Below are positions 17,001 through 26,178 of a stretch of 64,000 bases of DNA, piece by piece (position 1 is the stretch's first letter; each line of letters opens with the position of its first letter). The DNA is from Streptosporangium canum. Its GTDB lineage: Bacteria > Actinomycetota > Actinomycetes > Streptosporangiales > Streptosporangiaceae. The notes under the pieces were generated by a model. That model saw only the letters and a list, made by a program, of their open reading frames with translations, had not been told where the DNA came from and did no database searches. The DNA is taken from contig NZ_FOQY01000006.1 in NCBI RefSeq assembly GCF_900113865.1, positions 136,041 through 200,040 on the forward strand, read 5' to 3'. Both the position numbers and the translations under genes were made by a program.

Positions 17001-17093
17001 CGGCCGCCTTTACGGGTGGCCGTTCTCTCGTCACCCAACGGGGAGGGTCGAGTCCTCCTCAGCCATGCCCTGATCCAGGCATGCCCGGGTGAC
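17001..17093 (+). ncRNA. Structured 5' leader of the secreted protease gene
   Basis: Hairpin 1 pairs 17001-17008 with 17015-17022 (8 bp, one G-U). Next comes a possible three-way junction. P1 is GTCACCC 17030-17036 with GGGTGAC 17087-17093. P2 is GGAGG 17042-17046 with CCTCC 17054-17058. P3 is CATGCC 17064-17069 with GGCATG 17078-17083. The Shine-Dalgarno and TTG start follow about 45 nt later. No known riboswitch class is recognised. Confidence 0.4.
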
Positions 17094-17146
17094 CTGACAC
17101 CTCCTTCCGGCGTGACGTGGTCATGCGTCCCTACAGGGAGGTCTCG

Positions 17147-20100
17147 TTGCCAAGGAAGTCCCACTTATCACGGACCAGGCGCGTGGCGATGCTCGCCGTC
17201 GCCGCCGGACTCGTCGCGGCGATGGCGCCGCCGGCGAGCGCTGATCCGACCCCCACCCCGAGCGCCAAGAAGTGGACGGCGACCCCGCTTACCGGTGGCG
17301 AACCGGTCCAGGGCGCCAAGTCCGCGACCGGCAAGCTCGCCCAGAGCGACCAGTCGCTGCTGAAGTCCACCTCGGGCGACACGGTCAGCGTGATGGTCAA
17401 ACTCGACTACGACTCCTACGCCGCCTACCAGGGTGGGCTTGACGGACTTCCCGCCACCAGCCCCGCCAAGACCGGCAAGGCTCTCGATATCAAAAGCGCC
17501 GACGCCAAGAAATACGAAAAGCACATCGAGGAGGTGGAGAACACCTTCCTCGCCGGGCTGGCCAAGAGCGTGCCCGGCGCCAAGGCCGGGCAGAAGCTGC
17601 GCACCGTCTACGGCGGCATGGCGCTGCGGATCCCCGCCAACAAGGCGGCCGAGCTGCTGAAGCTGCCCGGGGTGGCCGCCGTCCAGGAGGACAGGCCCGA
17701 GCAGCTCCTGACCGACTCCAGCGCCTCCTTCATCGGAGCCCCCACGATCTACAACAAGCTGGGCGGCAGCGCCTCGTCCGGCAAGGGCGTCGTCGTCGGC
17801 ATCCTGGACTCCGGCGCCTGGCCGGAGCACCCCCAGTTCGCCGACCCCGGCACGCTGCCCGCCGCGCCCCCGACCAAGGACGGCACGCCGCGCGTCTGCA
17901 ACTTCGGCGACAACCCGCTGACCCCGGCGGCCGACCCGTTCGCCTGCAACAAGAAGCTGATCGGCGGCGCGCCGTTCCTCGACACCTACAACGCGTTGTT
18001 CCCCGGCGAGGTCTACCCCGACAGCGCCCGTGACTCCAACGGCCACGGCACCCACACCGCGACCACCTCGGCGGGCGGCCCGGTGGCCGACGCCAACCCG
18101 CTCGGCATCAGCCGCGGCCCGATCCACGGCATCGCCCCGGCGGCGCACGTGTCGATCTACAAGGTCTGCGGCGTGGAGGGCTGCTTCCCCTCCGACTCCG
18201 CGCAGGCGGTGGGCCGGGCGATCCTCGACGGCGTCCGCGTGATCAACTTCTCGATCTCCGGCGGCAACTCCCCCTACAGCGACCCGGTGGAGCTGGCCTT
18301 CCTCGACGCCTACGCGGCGGGCGTGCTCGTGTCGGCCTCGGCGGGCAACGCCGGTCCGGGTGCGGCGACCGCCAACCACCTCAGCCCGTGGGTGACCACC
18401 GTGGCTGCCTCCACGCAGACCAGGACGTTCCAGTCCACGATCACGCTGGCCGGCTCCGGCGGCGCGACGGCCACGGTCAAGGGCGCCTCCATCACGGCCG
18501 GGGTGAACTCACCGCTGCCGGTGGTGCTCGCCTCGGCTCCGCCGTACTCCAACGCGCTCTGTACCTCCCCCGCCCCGGCTGGCCTGTTCACCGGCAAGAT
18601 CGTCGCCTGTGAGCGCGGCCCCAACCGGGTGCTCAAGAGCTACAACGTGCTCCAGGGCGGCGCGGCCGGAATGATCCTCTACAACACCACGCCGCTCGAC
18701 GTGATGACCGACAACCACTGGATCCCGACGGTCCACATCGACAAGCCGGAGAGCGACGCGCTGCTGGCCTTCCTGTCCGCCAACCCGGGTGCGACCGGCA
18801 AGTTCACCCAGGGCGCCAAGGCCACCTGGCAGGGCGACGCGATCACCACGTTCTCCTCCCGCGGGCCGGGCGGGGACTTCCTCAAGCCGGACGTCACCGC
18901 GCCCGGCCTGCACATCCTGGCCGGGACCACGCCGGCGCTGGAGGGTCCGGCGGGCGGCCCGCAGGGCAACCTGTACCAGGTCATCGCGGGCACCTCGATG
19001 TCGTCGCCGCACGTCGCCGGCGCCTCGGCCCTGGTGTTCGCGCTGCACCCCGACTGGACCCCGGGCCAGGTCAAGTCCGCGCTGGAGACGACGGCCAAGA
19101 CCTCGGTCACCAAGCAGGACCGCGTCACCCCCGCCGACCCGTTCGACTTCGGCGGCGGCCGCATCGACCTGACCAAGGCCGGCGACCCCGGCCTGACGCT
19201 GAACGAGACCGCGGAGAACTTCGCCGCCTCCGCCAACGACGAGCTCAACCGCATCGACCTCAACCTGCCGTCGGTGAACGCCCCGACCATGCCGGGCCTC
19301 ATCACCGCCAAGCGGACGTTCACCAACGTCACCGACAAGACGCTCACCTACACCACCTCGGGCACGACCGTGAGCGGGGCCAACATCACGGTGCTGCCGC
19401 CCCGGTTCACCGTCAAGCCGGGCAAGACCGCCAAGATCACGGTGATGGTCACCGCGCCCGAGCTGCCCGAAGGGCAGTACTTCGGCCAGGTGAACCTCAA
19501 GCAGTCGGGCGGCAGCCGCGACCTGCACCTGCCGGTGGCGTTCTTCCGCAAGGAGGGCGCCGTCCCGGTCGAGCAGACCTGCGTGCCGGACACCATCGCC
19601 CGCGACACCGGCGAGTCCACCTGCACGGTGAGCGTGCAGAACACCACCCTTGAGGACGCCGAGGTGACGGCGGTCAGCACGCTGGACAGCAAGCTGCGGC
19701 TGAACTCCGTGACCGGCGCCACCAAGGTCGGCACCCAGATCGCGACGGCGAAGACCACCCTGACGGCCAGGCAGCCGGACAGCCCGAGCATCGCCCCCGG
19801 CACCGGGCCCGCGCCCTACCTGCCGCTCGACGCCTTCGGCATCACGCCGACGCCGATCGGCGACGAGCAGGCGCTGAACTTCACCGTCCCGCCGTTCACC
19901 TACGCGGGCAAGACCTACAACCGGATCGGCGTCGTCGCCAACGGCTACACCGTCGCCGGAGGCACCGCGGGCTCGACCGACATCTCGGCCACCCCGCAGT
20001 CGCTGCCCAACCCGGCCAGCCCGAACAACGTGCTCGCCCCCTACTGGACCGACCTGGACGGCACCGGCGCGCCGGGCGTCTACGTCGGAACGCTGACCGA

Positions 20101-20488
20101 CGGCGTGAGTGACTGGCTCGTCGTCGAATGGCGCCTCAACGTCTACGGCACCACGGACGCCAAGGTGTTCCAGCAGTGGATCGGGCTGAACGGGACCGAG
20201 GACATCACCTACACCTACGACCCGGACAACCTGCCCGGCGACACCCCGGCGGGCTACGGCCTGACCGTCGGCGCCGAGAACGACGAGGGTACGGCCGGCG
20301 GCCAGATCACCGGCCCGCCGACCCAGGACCTGCGGGTGACCAGCACGCCCGGCGCCCCCGGCGGCACCCTGACCTACACGATGAAGGTCAAGGGAGTCAG
20401 CGCGGGCAGCGGGTCGGTGACGACGGGCACGTCGACACCGCAGGTGAAGGGCATCACGATCGAGGTCGACAAGATAACCGTGCAGTAG
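17147..20488 (+). CDS. Secreted S8 subtilisin-like serine protease
   Basis: A 1113-aa secreted peptidase. The Sec signal peptide ends at ASA before DPTPTPSA. An I9-type propeptide (about 75-185) precedes the S8 domain. The catalytic triad is Asp221 in GILDSG, His300 in NGHGTHT and Ser617 in GTSMSSPH. A protease-associated (PA) domain lies between His and Ser at about 430-545. Beta-sandwich domains occupy the C-terminal 450 residues. The start is TTG 17147 with AGGGAGG at 5 nt; GTG 17117 would place 10 residues before the signal peptide. It likely degrades extracellular protein. It is monocistronic, behind a structured leader. Confidence 0.92.
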   Translation: MPRKSHLSRTRRVAMLAVAAGLVAAMAPPASADPTPTPSAKKWTATPLTGGEPVQGAKSATGKLAQSDQSLLKSTSGDTVSVMVKLDYDSYAAYQGGLDGLPATSPAKTGKALDIKSADAKKYEKHIEEVENTFLAGLAKSVPGAKAGQKLRTVYGGMALRIPANKAAELLKLPGVAAVQEDRPEQLLTDSSASFIGAPTIYNKLGGSASSGKGVVVGILDSGAWPEHPQFADPGTLPAAPPTKDGTPRVCNFGDNPLTPAADPFACNKKLIGGAPFLDTYNALFPGEVYPDSARDSNGHGTHTATTSAGGPVADANPLGISRGPIHGIAPAAHVSIYKVCGVEGCFPSDSAQAVGRAILDGVRVINFSISGGNSPYSDPVELAFLDAYAAGVLVSASAGNAGPGAATANHLSPWVTTVAASTQTRTFQSTITLAGSGGATATVKGASITAGVNSPLPVVLASAPPYSNALCTSPAPAGLFTGKIVACERGPNRVLKSYNVLQGGAAGMILYNTTPLDVMTDNHWIPTVHIDKPESDALLAFLSANPGATGKFTQGAKATWQGDAITTFSSRGPGGDFLKPDVTAPGLHILAGTTPALEGPAGGPQGNLYQVIAGTSMSSPHVAGASALVFALHPDWTPGQVKSALETTAKTSVTKQDRVTPADPFDFGGGRIDLTKAGDPGLTLNETAENFAASANDELNRIDLNLPSVNAPTMPGLITAKRTFTNVTDKTLTYTTSGTTVSGANITVLPPRFTVKPGKTAKITVMVTAPELPEGQYFGQVNLKQSGGSRDLHLPVAFFRKEGAVPVEQTCVPDTIARDTGESTCTVSVQNTTLEDAEVTAVSTLDSKLRLNSVTGATKVGTQIATAKTTLTARQPDSPSIAPGTGPAPYLPLDAFGITPTPIGDEQALNFTVPPFTYAGKTYNRIGVVANGYTVAGGTAGSTDISATPQSLPNPASPNNVLAPYWTDLDGTGAPGVYVGTLTDGVSDWLVVEWRLNVYGTTDAKVFQQWIGLNGTEDITYTYDPDNLPGDTPAGYGLTVGAENDEGTAGGQITGPPTQDLRVTSTPGAPGGTLTYTMKVKGVSAGSGSVTTGTSTPQVKGITIEVDKITVQ

Positions 20489-20494
20489 GAACCC

Positions 20495-20573
20495 GTGGGG
20501 CCCGGCGCCGGTGCGCGCCGGGCCCACCCGGGTCCTGCCCGGGTCCTGACCCGGTCGCCCGGGCGGGACCCGG
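20495..20573. terminator. Compound hairpins between convergent protease and CBS genes
   Basis: GTGGGGCCCGGCG (20495-20507) pairs with CGCCGGGCCCAC (20516-20527) with one bulge. A second hairpin-forming block of CCCGGGTCC and GGACCCGGG elements follows to about 20573. These probably terminate both convergent transcripts. Confidence 0.6.
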
Positions 20574-20622
20574 GCTTCGCGCGGAGCGGGACCGGTGCCC
20601 GCGAGCCCCGCGGGGGCGGGCC

Positions 20623-21051
20623 TCAGCGGTGCAGGTAGTCGACCAGGTAGGCCTTCTCGGTCTCCAGCGACTCGATGGCGCTCTTGACGACGTCGCCGAT
20701 GCTCACGATCCCGGCCAGCCGGTCGTCGGCCACGACCGGGACGTGCCGGATGCGGTGCGTGGTCATGGTCTGCCGCAGGTCGTCGACGTCGGCGGTGGGC
20801 GGGCAGGTGCGGACGTCGGTCGTCATGATGGACGACACCGGGGCGGTCAGCACGTCCGCGCCCCGGTCGTTCAGCCGCCGCACCACGTCGCGCTCGGAGA
20901 CGATGCCCGCGATCGACGAGCCGTCCTCGGAGACCACCACGGCGCCGATGTTGTGCTCGGCCAGCAGCTCCAAAAGCTCGGTCACCGTCGCCTCGGGGCG
21001 GACGGTCGTCACATCAGCTCCCTTGCCTTGCAGAATCGTACCGATCAGCAT
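20623..21051 (-). CDS. Tandem CBS-domain protein
   Basis: A 142-aa cytoplasmic protein made of two CBS domains (about 10-70 and 78-140), ending in a short helix. CBS pairs bind adenine nucleotides and report energy status. This stand-alone form resembles the dormancy-type CBS proteins of actinobacteria. Motifs IGAVVVSEDG, GIVSERDVVRRL and IRHVPVV are typical. ATG 21051 is chosen because GAGGTGG lies 5 nt upstream; two GTGs further up are in frame. It is monocistronic, and the binding partner is unknown. Confidence 0.85.
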   Translation of the reverse strand: MLIGTILQGKGADVTTVRPEATVTELLELLAEHNIGAVVVSEDGSSIAGIVSERDVVRRLNDRGADVLTAPVSSIMTTDVRTCPPTADVDDLRQTMTTHRIRHVPVVADDRLAGIVSIGDVVKSAIESLETEKAYLVDYLHR

Positions 21052-21144
21052 TGGCACCACCTCGGTTCAACCTGGCTGGGGTATCCCTAACCATTGCCCC
21101 ATCGACACCCTGTCTAAGCACGGACGGGGGTAACGGCGTCGCTG

Positions 21145-22344
21145 TCAGGTCACGGGCAGTAGCCGTACCGCGTCGAGGGCCAGGGCGAGTTCCACGATGT
21201 CCAGCGGGCGGGCCAGGGAGCGCCCGGTGAGCTGCTCGATGCGGCGGATCCGGTTGAAGACCGTGTTGCGGTGGCAGTAGAGCTGCCCGGCGGCGCGCAT
21301 CGCGGAGCCCTCGCAGCGCAGCCAGGCCTCCAGGGTGCCGAGCAGCACCTCCCGGTCGGCCGGGTCCAGGGCGAGGATGGGCCGGAGCACAGCGCCGCTG
21401 AGGTGGCCGGCGAGTTCGGGCTGGCTCACCACCAGCGCCGCGGGCAGCCGGTCCTCCAGCCGGGCGATCTCCGGCCCCTCCCCCACGCAGGTCCGCAGGG
21501 CGAGTTCGGCGAGCCTGCGCGCCCGGCCCAGCTCGGCCAGCCCCTCGACCACCGGGCTGATCCCGGCACAGCCGGTGACGTGCGGGCGCAGGTCGCGGGT
21601 CAGGTCCTCCATCCCCGCCTCGTGGAGCAGGACGACCGAGACCTCGTAGTCGGGGCGCATCCGCCACAGCAGCCGCATCACGCCCAGGCCCGTCGGGCGG
21701 AGGGCGTCGTCCCGGTGGTCGTGGCGGCCCGGCAGGCGGGTGATGACGACCGCGTAGCGGCCGAGTTCGGGCAGGTCCAGCGCCGCGGCCGCGCTGCGGA
21801 CCAGCGCGGCGTCGGCACGGTCCTCCAGGAGTGCGTCGAGCAGGGCCTGGACCCGCTCGGCGGTCCGGCCGAACATCTCGGCCTCCCGGCTGCGGTAGGC
21901 CTCGGCGGCCGCGACGGCCTGCCGGTCGACGGCGTGCCAGACCTTGGTGGCGCTGCGGATCAGCACCGGCAGGCTGTCGGGCTCCTCCTCGGCGACGACG
22001 CCGACCAGCCCGTCCCACATCACCTGGGCGGAGATCCGGTAGCTGCGCAGCAGCGAGTCCATCGGCAGGCCTTGCTCGGCGCGGCGGCGCGCGGTCCGCT
22101 CCGCCTGCTGCAGGTCCCGCCGCTCGGCGAGAGGCAGGAGGATGGCGCCGATGCCGACCCGCATGGCGTCGTGCACGCTCTGCCAGTGGTCGTCGGTGGG
22201 CACCATCCGGCGGTAGGCCTCGTCGGTGTCACGTGTCCTGGTCACCAGTTCGTCGGTGAGCTCGGGGAGGCGCTGCATCAGCCGGGCGGCGGCCATGCGC
22301 ATGATCCTGCGCACCTCGTCGTCGGCGGTCGTCCGGATCCCCAT
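21145..22344 (-). CDS. PucR/CdaR-family transcriptional regulator
   Basis: A 399-aa regulator. The C-terminal PucR-type helix-turn-helix is at about 335-390, with [20 protein letters not shown] and [12 protein letters not shown]. The centre is a GGDEF-like CdaR sensor region, and an N-terminal helical domain precedes it. PucR proteins usually activate genes for purine, amide or amino-acid catabolism in response to a ligand. It is divergent from the liv-type importer across 183 bp, so it very likely controls that operon. Confidence 0.9.
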   Translation of the reverse strand: MGIRTTADDEVRRIMRMAAARLMQRLPELTDELVTRTRDTDEAYRRMVPTDDHWQSVHDAMRVGIGAILLPLAERRDLQQAERTARRRAEQGLPMDSLLRSYRISAQVMWDGLVGVVAEEEPDSLPVLIRSATKVWHAVDRQAVAAAEAYRSREAEMFGRTAERVQALLDALLEDRADAALVRSAAAALDLPELGRYAVVITRLPGRHDHRDDALRPTGLGVMRLLWRMRPDYEVSVVLLHEAGMEDLTRDLRPHVTGCAGISPVVEGLAELGRARRLAELALRTCVGEGPEIARLEDRLPAALVVSQPELAGHLSGAVLRPILALDPADREVLLGTLEAWLRCEGSAMRAAGQLYCHRNTVFNRIRRIEQLTGRSLARPLDIVELALALDAVRLLPVT

Positions 22345-22374
22345 CGGGCAATGGTGTCAGCCGCACACGAAGCC

Positions 22375-22390
22375 GAACAAGGTTCTGTTC
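22375..22390. promoter_or_regulatory. Inverted repeat in the PucR/livF intergenic region
   Basis: GAACA (22375-22379) and TGTTC (22386-22390) flank AGGTTC in the divergent promoter region. An outer pair, GTCAGC and GCTGAC, surrounds it at a wider distance. This is a candidate PucR binding site. Confidence 0.35.
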
Positions 22391-22527
22391 TGTTTCGTGA
22401 CCCCGTGCTGTGCTGACGCACAACCGGCACCGGCTCCCCGTGGGCGCCGGTCCCGACTTCACCCCGGCCTCTGGACTCCGGTGAACCACCCGGGTTGGGT
22501 GCGTTCATCGGTTGTCAGGAGGCACAC

Positions 22528-23352
22528 ATGGACGTCCACGCCCCTCCACCGCCCGAAGATCCCGGGCTGGTCGTCAGGGATCTGGCGGTGAACTACGGTC
22601 CGGTGACGGCCCTGCGCGGGATCTCACTGAGCGTCCCGCGCGGCTCGATCGTCGCGGTGCTCGGCGGCAACGGCGCGGGGAAGTCCACCCTGCTGCGCGC
22701 CGTCTCGGGCACGCTCAGGTTCCACCGGGGCGGGATCACGGCGGGCGAGATCGTTTTCGGCCGGACACGGCTGTCCGGCACGGCCGCCTCCGCCGTGGTC
22801 GCCCGCGGCGTCGTCCAGGTGCCCGAGGGACGCCGGGTGTTCGCCCGGATGACCGTGGAGGAGAACCTGCGGGCCGGCTCGCTGGGCGCCCGTGACCGCC
22901 GGGCCGCGGCCGGGGCCAGGGAGCGCGTGCACACCCTCTTCCCCGTGCTCGCCGAACGCGCCCGGCAGCGCGCGGGCCTGCTGTCGGGCGGCGAGCAGCA
23001 GATGCTCGCCATCGGCCGCGCGCTGATGGCCCGGCCGGCGATGCTCCTGCTCGACGAGCCCACCCTCGGCCTGGCGCCGATGATGGCGGCGCGGATCGCC
23101 GAGACGGTCCGCGAGATCAACGCGCAGGGGACGACGGTGCTGCTGGTGGAGCAGAACGCCGCCATGGCCCTCTCGCTGGCCTCCCAGGCGTACGTGCTGG
23201 AGGTCGGCGAGGTGGCGCTGTCCGGCCCCGCCGCCGACCTCGCCCGGAGCGACGAGGTGCGCCGGCGCTACCTGGGGATCGAGGACGACCGGGCGGCCTC
23301 CCCGGCCGGCGCGTCCGCCGGGCGCCCGGCCCTGGCGAGGTGGTCGGCGTGA
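22528..23352 (+). CDS. livF: Branched-chain-amino-acid-type ABC transporter ATPase LivF
   Basis: A 274-aa ABC ATPase of the LivF/UrtE type. Walker A is GGNGAGKST near residue 50, the signature is LLSGGEQQMLAIGRAL, Walker B is MLLLDEPTLGLAP, and the H-loop region is VLLVEQNA. ATG 22528 is preceded by AGGAGG at 6 nt. It opens the livFGHMK operon. The neighbouring PucR regulator suggests an amino acid, urea or amide substrate, but nothing in the ATPase decides this. Confidence 0.93.
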   Translation: MDVHAPPPPEDPGLVVRDLAVNYGPVTALRGISLSVPRGSIVAVLGGNGAGKSTLLRAVSGTLRFHRGGITAGEIVFGRTRLSGTAASAVVARGVVQVPEGRRVFARMTVEENLRAGSLGARDRRAAAGARERVHTLFPVLAERARQRAGLLSGGEQQMLAIGRALMARPAMLLLDEPTLGLAPMMAARIAETVREINAQGTTVLLVEQNAAMALSLASQAYVLEVGEVALSGPAADLARSDEVRRRYLGIEDDRAASPAGASAGRPALARWSA

Positions 23353-24173
23353 GCGACACATACCAACCAGACGGTATGGCCGGTTCCCCGCCCCGGCTCG
23401 AGGTCCGGGACGTCACCGTGCGCTTCGCCGGGCTCACCGCGCTCGACGCGATCGGCTTCACCGTCGAGCCCGGCAGCGTCCACGCGGTCATCGGCCCCAA
23501 CGGCGCGGGCAAGTCGACCTGCTTCAACGTGCTGTCGGGGGTCTACCGGGCCACCGCGGGCAGCGTGCGCTTCGGCGAGGCGGAGCTGACCGCCCTGGCT
23601 CCGCACCGCATCGCCGCTCTGGGCGTGGCGCGCACCTTCCAGAACATCGCCCTGTCGCCCCGCCTGTCGGTGCGCGACAACCTGATGCTCGGCCGGCACC
23701 GGCTGACCCGCGCCGGATTCGTCGCGGCCGGCCTGCGGCTGCCGTCCGCGCGGCGGGAGGCCCGGCTGCACGGCGAGCGGGTGAACGAGATCGCCGCCTT
23801 CGTCGGGCTCGCCGGACGGCTGGCCACCCCCGTCGGGCTCCTGCCGTACGGCGTGCAGAAACGGGTCGAGCTGGCCCGGGCCCTGTGCATGGAGCCCCGC
23901 CTGCTCCTGCTCGACGAGCCGGTGGCCGGCATGAACGGCGGCGAGCGCCGCGAGATGGCCGAGCTGGTCGTCGCCGTCCGGGAGAGCCTCGGCATCTCGA
24001 TCCTGCTGGTCGAGCACGACATGGGGATGGTCATGCGGCTCGCCGACACGGTGACGGTCCTGGACTTCGGCCGGCGGATCGCCGGCGGGCCTCCCGCCGA
24101 GGTCCAGGACGATCCCGAGGTCATCCGCGCCTACCTGGGCGCGGCGAGCGGGAGCGGGGAGGCCGCTCCGTGA
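23349..24173 (+). CDS. livG: Branched-chain-amino-acid-type ABC transporter ATPase LivG
   Basis: A 274-aa LivG-type ABC ATPase. It has Walker A GPNGAGKST, the family-specific ALGVARTFQNIALSPRLSV stretch, Walker B LLLLDEPVAGMNGGE and ILLVEHDMGMVM. The signature helix reads LLPYGVQKRVELARAL, with PYG in place of SGG as is normal for LivG. GTG 23349 overlaps the livF stop by 4 bp (GTGA). Its first codons contain an operator-like palindrome. Confidence 0.93.
   Translation: MSDTYQPDGMAGSPPRLEVRDVTVRFAGLTALDAIGFTVEPGSVHAVIGPNGAGKSTCFNVLSGVYRATAGSVRFGEAELTALAPHRIAALGVARTFQNIALSPRLSVRDNLMLGRHRLTRAGFVAAGLRLPSARREARLHGERVNEIAAFVGLAGRLATPVGLLPYGVQKRVELARALCMEPRLLLLDEPVAGMNGGERREMAELVVAVRESLGISILLVEHDMGMVMRLADTVTVLDFGRRIAGGPPAEVQDDPEVIRAYLGAASGSGEAAP
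23359..23378. promoter_or_regulatory. TetR-type palindrome inside the livG start region
   Basis: CATACCAACCAGACGGTATG has exact outer 6-bp arms (CATACC / GGTATG). It resembles the ACCAACC/GGTCGGT-type operators of actinobacterial TetR repressors. It lies within the first codons of livG, so it may be coincidental. Confidence 0.25.
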
Positions 24174-25060
24174 CCACCTTCCTGGAGCTTCTGGCGAACG
24201 GGATCTCCGTCGGCGCGGTGTACGCGCTGATCGCCCTGGGGTTCGTGATCATCTTCAAGGCGACCGAGGTGGTCAACTTCGCCCACGCCTCGCTGCTGCT
24301 GGCCGGCGGTTTCGTCGTCGCGAGGCTGCACTCCTCGATCGGCTTCTGGGCCGCCCTGCTGCTCGGCGTCGCCGGCGCGGCCGCCGTGGGCGTCCTGATC
24401 GAGTTCCTGATCATCCGCCGGGCGAACGTCTCCTCCCACAGCGTCCTGGCGATCGTGACGATCGGCGTCGACATCGTGCTGACCACCGAGCTCACCCGGC
24501 GGATCGGCACCGAGGTGCTCGCCCTGGGCGATCCGTGGCGCGACCAGGTGGTGCACCTGGGGGCCGTCGGCATCGCCCAGACCCGTGTCGTGGCGCTGGC
24601 CGTCGCGGCGGTCCTCATCACCGCGTTCCTGCTGGCGTTCAAGCACACCGGCTGGGGCGTCGCCATGCGCGCCACCGCCGAGGACCCCGAGACCGCCGCC
24701 CTGATGGGCGTGCGGCGGGGGCGGGTGTCGATGGGGGCGTGGGCGGTGGCCGGCGCCCTGGCCACCGTCGCCGCGCTCTTCCTGTGCGTGTTCCCCACGC
24801 CGGGCCTGGACCGCAGCACGACGTTCGCCGCCATGAAGGCCTTCCCCGCGGCGATCCTCGGCGGCCTCGACTCCACCACGGGGGCGCTGGTGGGCGGCCT
24901 GATCATCGGGGTCACCGAGACCCTGATGAGCGGCTACCAGAACGACCTGGCCTTCCTCGGCAGGGGCATCGGCGACGTCGCGCCGTTCCTCGTGATGATC
25001 GTGGTCCTGCTCATCCGCCCCGCGGGGCTGTTCGGGACGAGGGAGCTGGCACGTGTCTGA
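24170..25060 (+). CDS. livH: Branched-chain-amino-acid-type ABC permease LivH
   Basis: A 296-aa polytopic membrane protein of the LivH family with about eight hydrophobic segments. It begins FLELLANGISVGAVYALIAL and contains the conserved MRATAEDPETAALMGV cytoplasmic loop that contacts the ATPase. It ends IRPAGLFGTRELARV. GTG 24170 overlaps the livG stop by 4 bp (GTGA); longer upstream extensions of the frame lie inside livG. It forms the membrane channel with LivM. Confidence 0.92.
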   Translation: MTTFLELLANGISVGAVYALIALGFVIIFKATEVVNFAHASLLLAGGFVVARLHSSIGFWAALLLGVAGAAAVGVLIEFLIIRRANVSSHSVLAIVTIGVDIVLTTELTRRIGTEVLALGDPWRDQVVHLGAVGIAQTRVVALAVAAVLITAFLLAFKHTGWGVAMRATAEDPETAALMGVRRGRVSMGAWAVAGALATVAALFLCVFPTPGLDRSTTFAAMKAFPAAILGGLDSTTGALVGGLIIGVTETLMSGYQNDLAFLGRGIGDVAPFLVMIVVLLIRPAGLFGTRELARV

Positions 25061-26177
25061 CAAGCCCGGCGGGTCCGTGCGGATCCTCCTCCGGTCGGCC
25101 GTCCTGGTCGCGGCCGCGGTCGCGGTGCCGTTCTACCTGGAGGGCTTCTGGCTGCAGGCCGGGCTCTTCGCGATGTCGGCGGCCGTCGGGGCGATCGGCA
25201 TCAACCTGCTGACCGGCGCCACCGGCCAGCTGTCCATGGGTCACGCGTTCTTCCTGGCGGCCGGGGCCTACTCCTACGTCTACTTCGCCTCCGATCCCGG
25301 CCCCGGCCTGGCCGGGCTGGGCCTGCCCACTCCTGTCGCGGCGGTGCTGGCGGTGCTCACCGCGGGCGTCGCCGGGGGCGTGTTCAGCCCGATCGCCGGC
25401 CGTCTGAAAGGGGCCTACCTCGGCATCGCCACGCTGGCGCTGATCTTCCTCGGCCAGCACCTGCTGTTCAACGCCGGGCCCGTGACGGGCGGCTACAACG
25501 GCCGCCCGGTGCCGCCCATGGAGCTGTTCGGGTTCGCCTTCGCCGACTCCCCCGCGCTCGTGGTGGCCCAGGTGCCGTTCGGCGCGCTGGAGCGGCTGTG
25601 GTTCCTCGGCCTGGCCGCCCTGGTCTGCGCGGCGCTGTTCGCCCGCGGGGTGCTGACCGGACGTCCCGGGCGGGCCATGAACACCATCCGCGACCACGAG
25701 ATCGCCGCCGGGGTGATGGGCGTTCCGGTGGCCCGCTACCGCGCCGGCGTGTTCGTGCTGTCGTCGATGTACGGCGGGCTGGCCGGCGTCCTGCTCGCGC
25801 TGGTCTTCCAGCGGACCGTGCCGGAGTACTTCGGCATCCTGCTCTCCCTCGACTACCTCGCCATGATCGTCATCGGCGGCCTCGGCTCGGTCGCGGGGGC
25901 GGTGATCGGCGCCGTCTTCATCTCCCTGCTGCCCCAGCTCCTGACCCGCTACAGCGACGCCCTGCCGCTGGTGGCCGAACCCGGCTCCGGCGGGGTCTCC
26001 CCCGCCGAGGCCGCCCGGATCCTGTACGGCGCGGCCGTCGTCGTGATCGTCCTCTTCCTGCCGGGCGGCCTGCTCGGCCTCGCCGGCCGCCTGCGGCCGT
26101 CCCCGAACCGCCGGATCGCCTCCGCCTCCACGGCGGAGAAGGCCTCCTTACGCCCGTCCCCCGAGACAAGGAACTGA
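25053..26177 (+). CDS. livM: Branched-chain-amino-acid-type ABC permease LivM
   Basis: A 374-aa LivM permease. It contains GINLLTGATGQLSMGHAFFL, the hallmark of LivM, and the EAA-like loop NTIRDHEIAAGVMGV. About eight to nine membrane spans are visible. GTG 25053 overlaps the end of livH by 8 bp. The C-terminus is a short charged tail. It pairs with LivH as the heterodimeric pore. Confidence 0.92.
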   Translation: MSDKPGGSVRILLRSAVLVAAAVAVPFYLEGFWLQAGLFAMSAAVGAIGINLLTGATGQLSMGHAFFLAAGAYSYVYFASDPGPGLAGLGLPTPVAAVLAVLTAGVAGGVFSPIAGRLKGAYLGIATLALIFLGQHLLFNAGPVTGGYNGRPVPPMELFGFAFADSPALVVAQVPFGALERLWFLGLAALVCAALFARGVLTGRPGRAMNTIRDHEIAAGVMGVPVARYRAGVFVLSSMYGGLAGVLLALVFQRTVPEYFGILLSLDYLAMIVIGGLGSVAGAVIGAVFISLLPQLLTRYSDALPLVAEPGSGGVSPAEAARILYGAAVVVIVLFLPGGLLGLAGRLRPSPNRRIASASTAEKASLRPSPETRN

Positions 26178-26178
26178 C

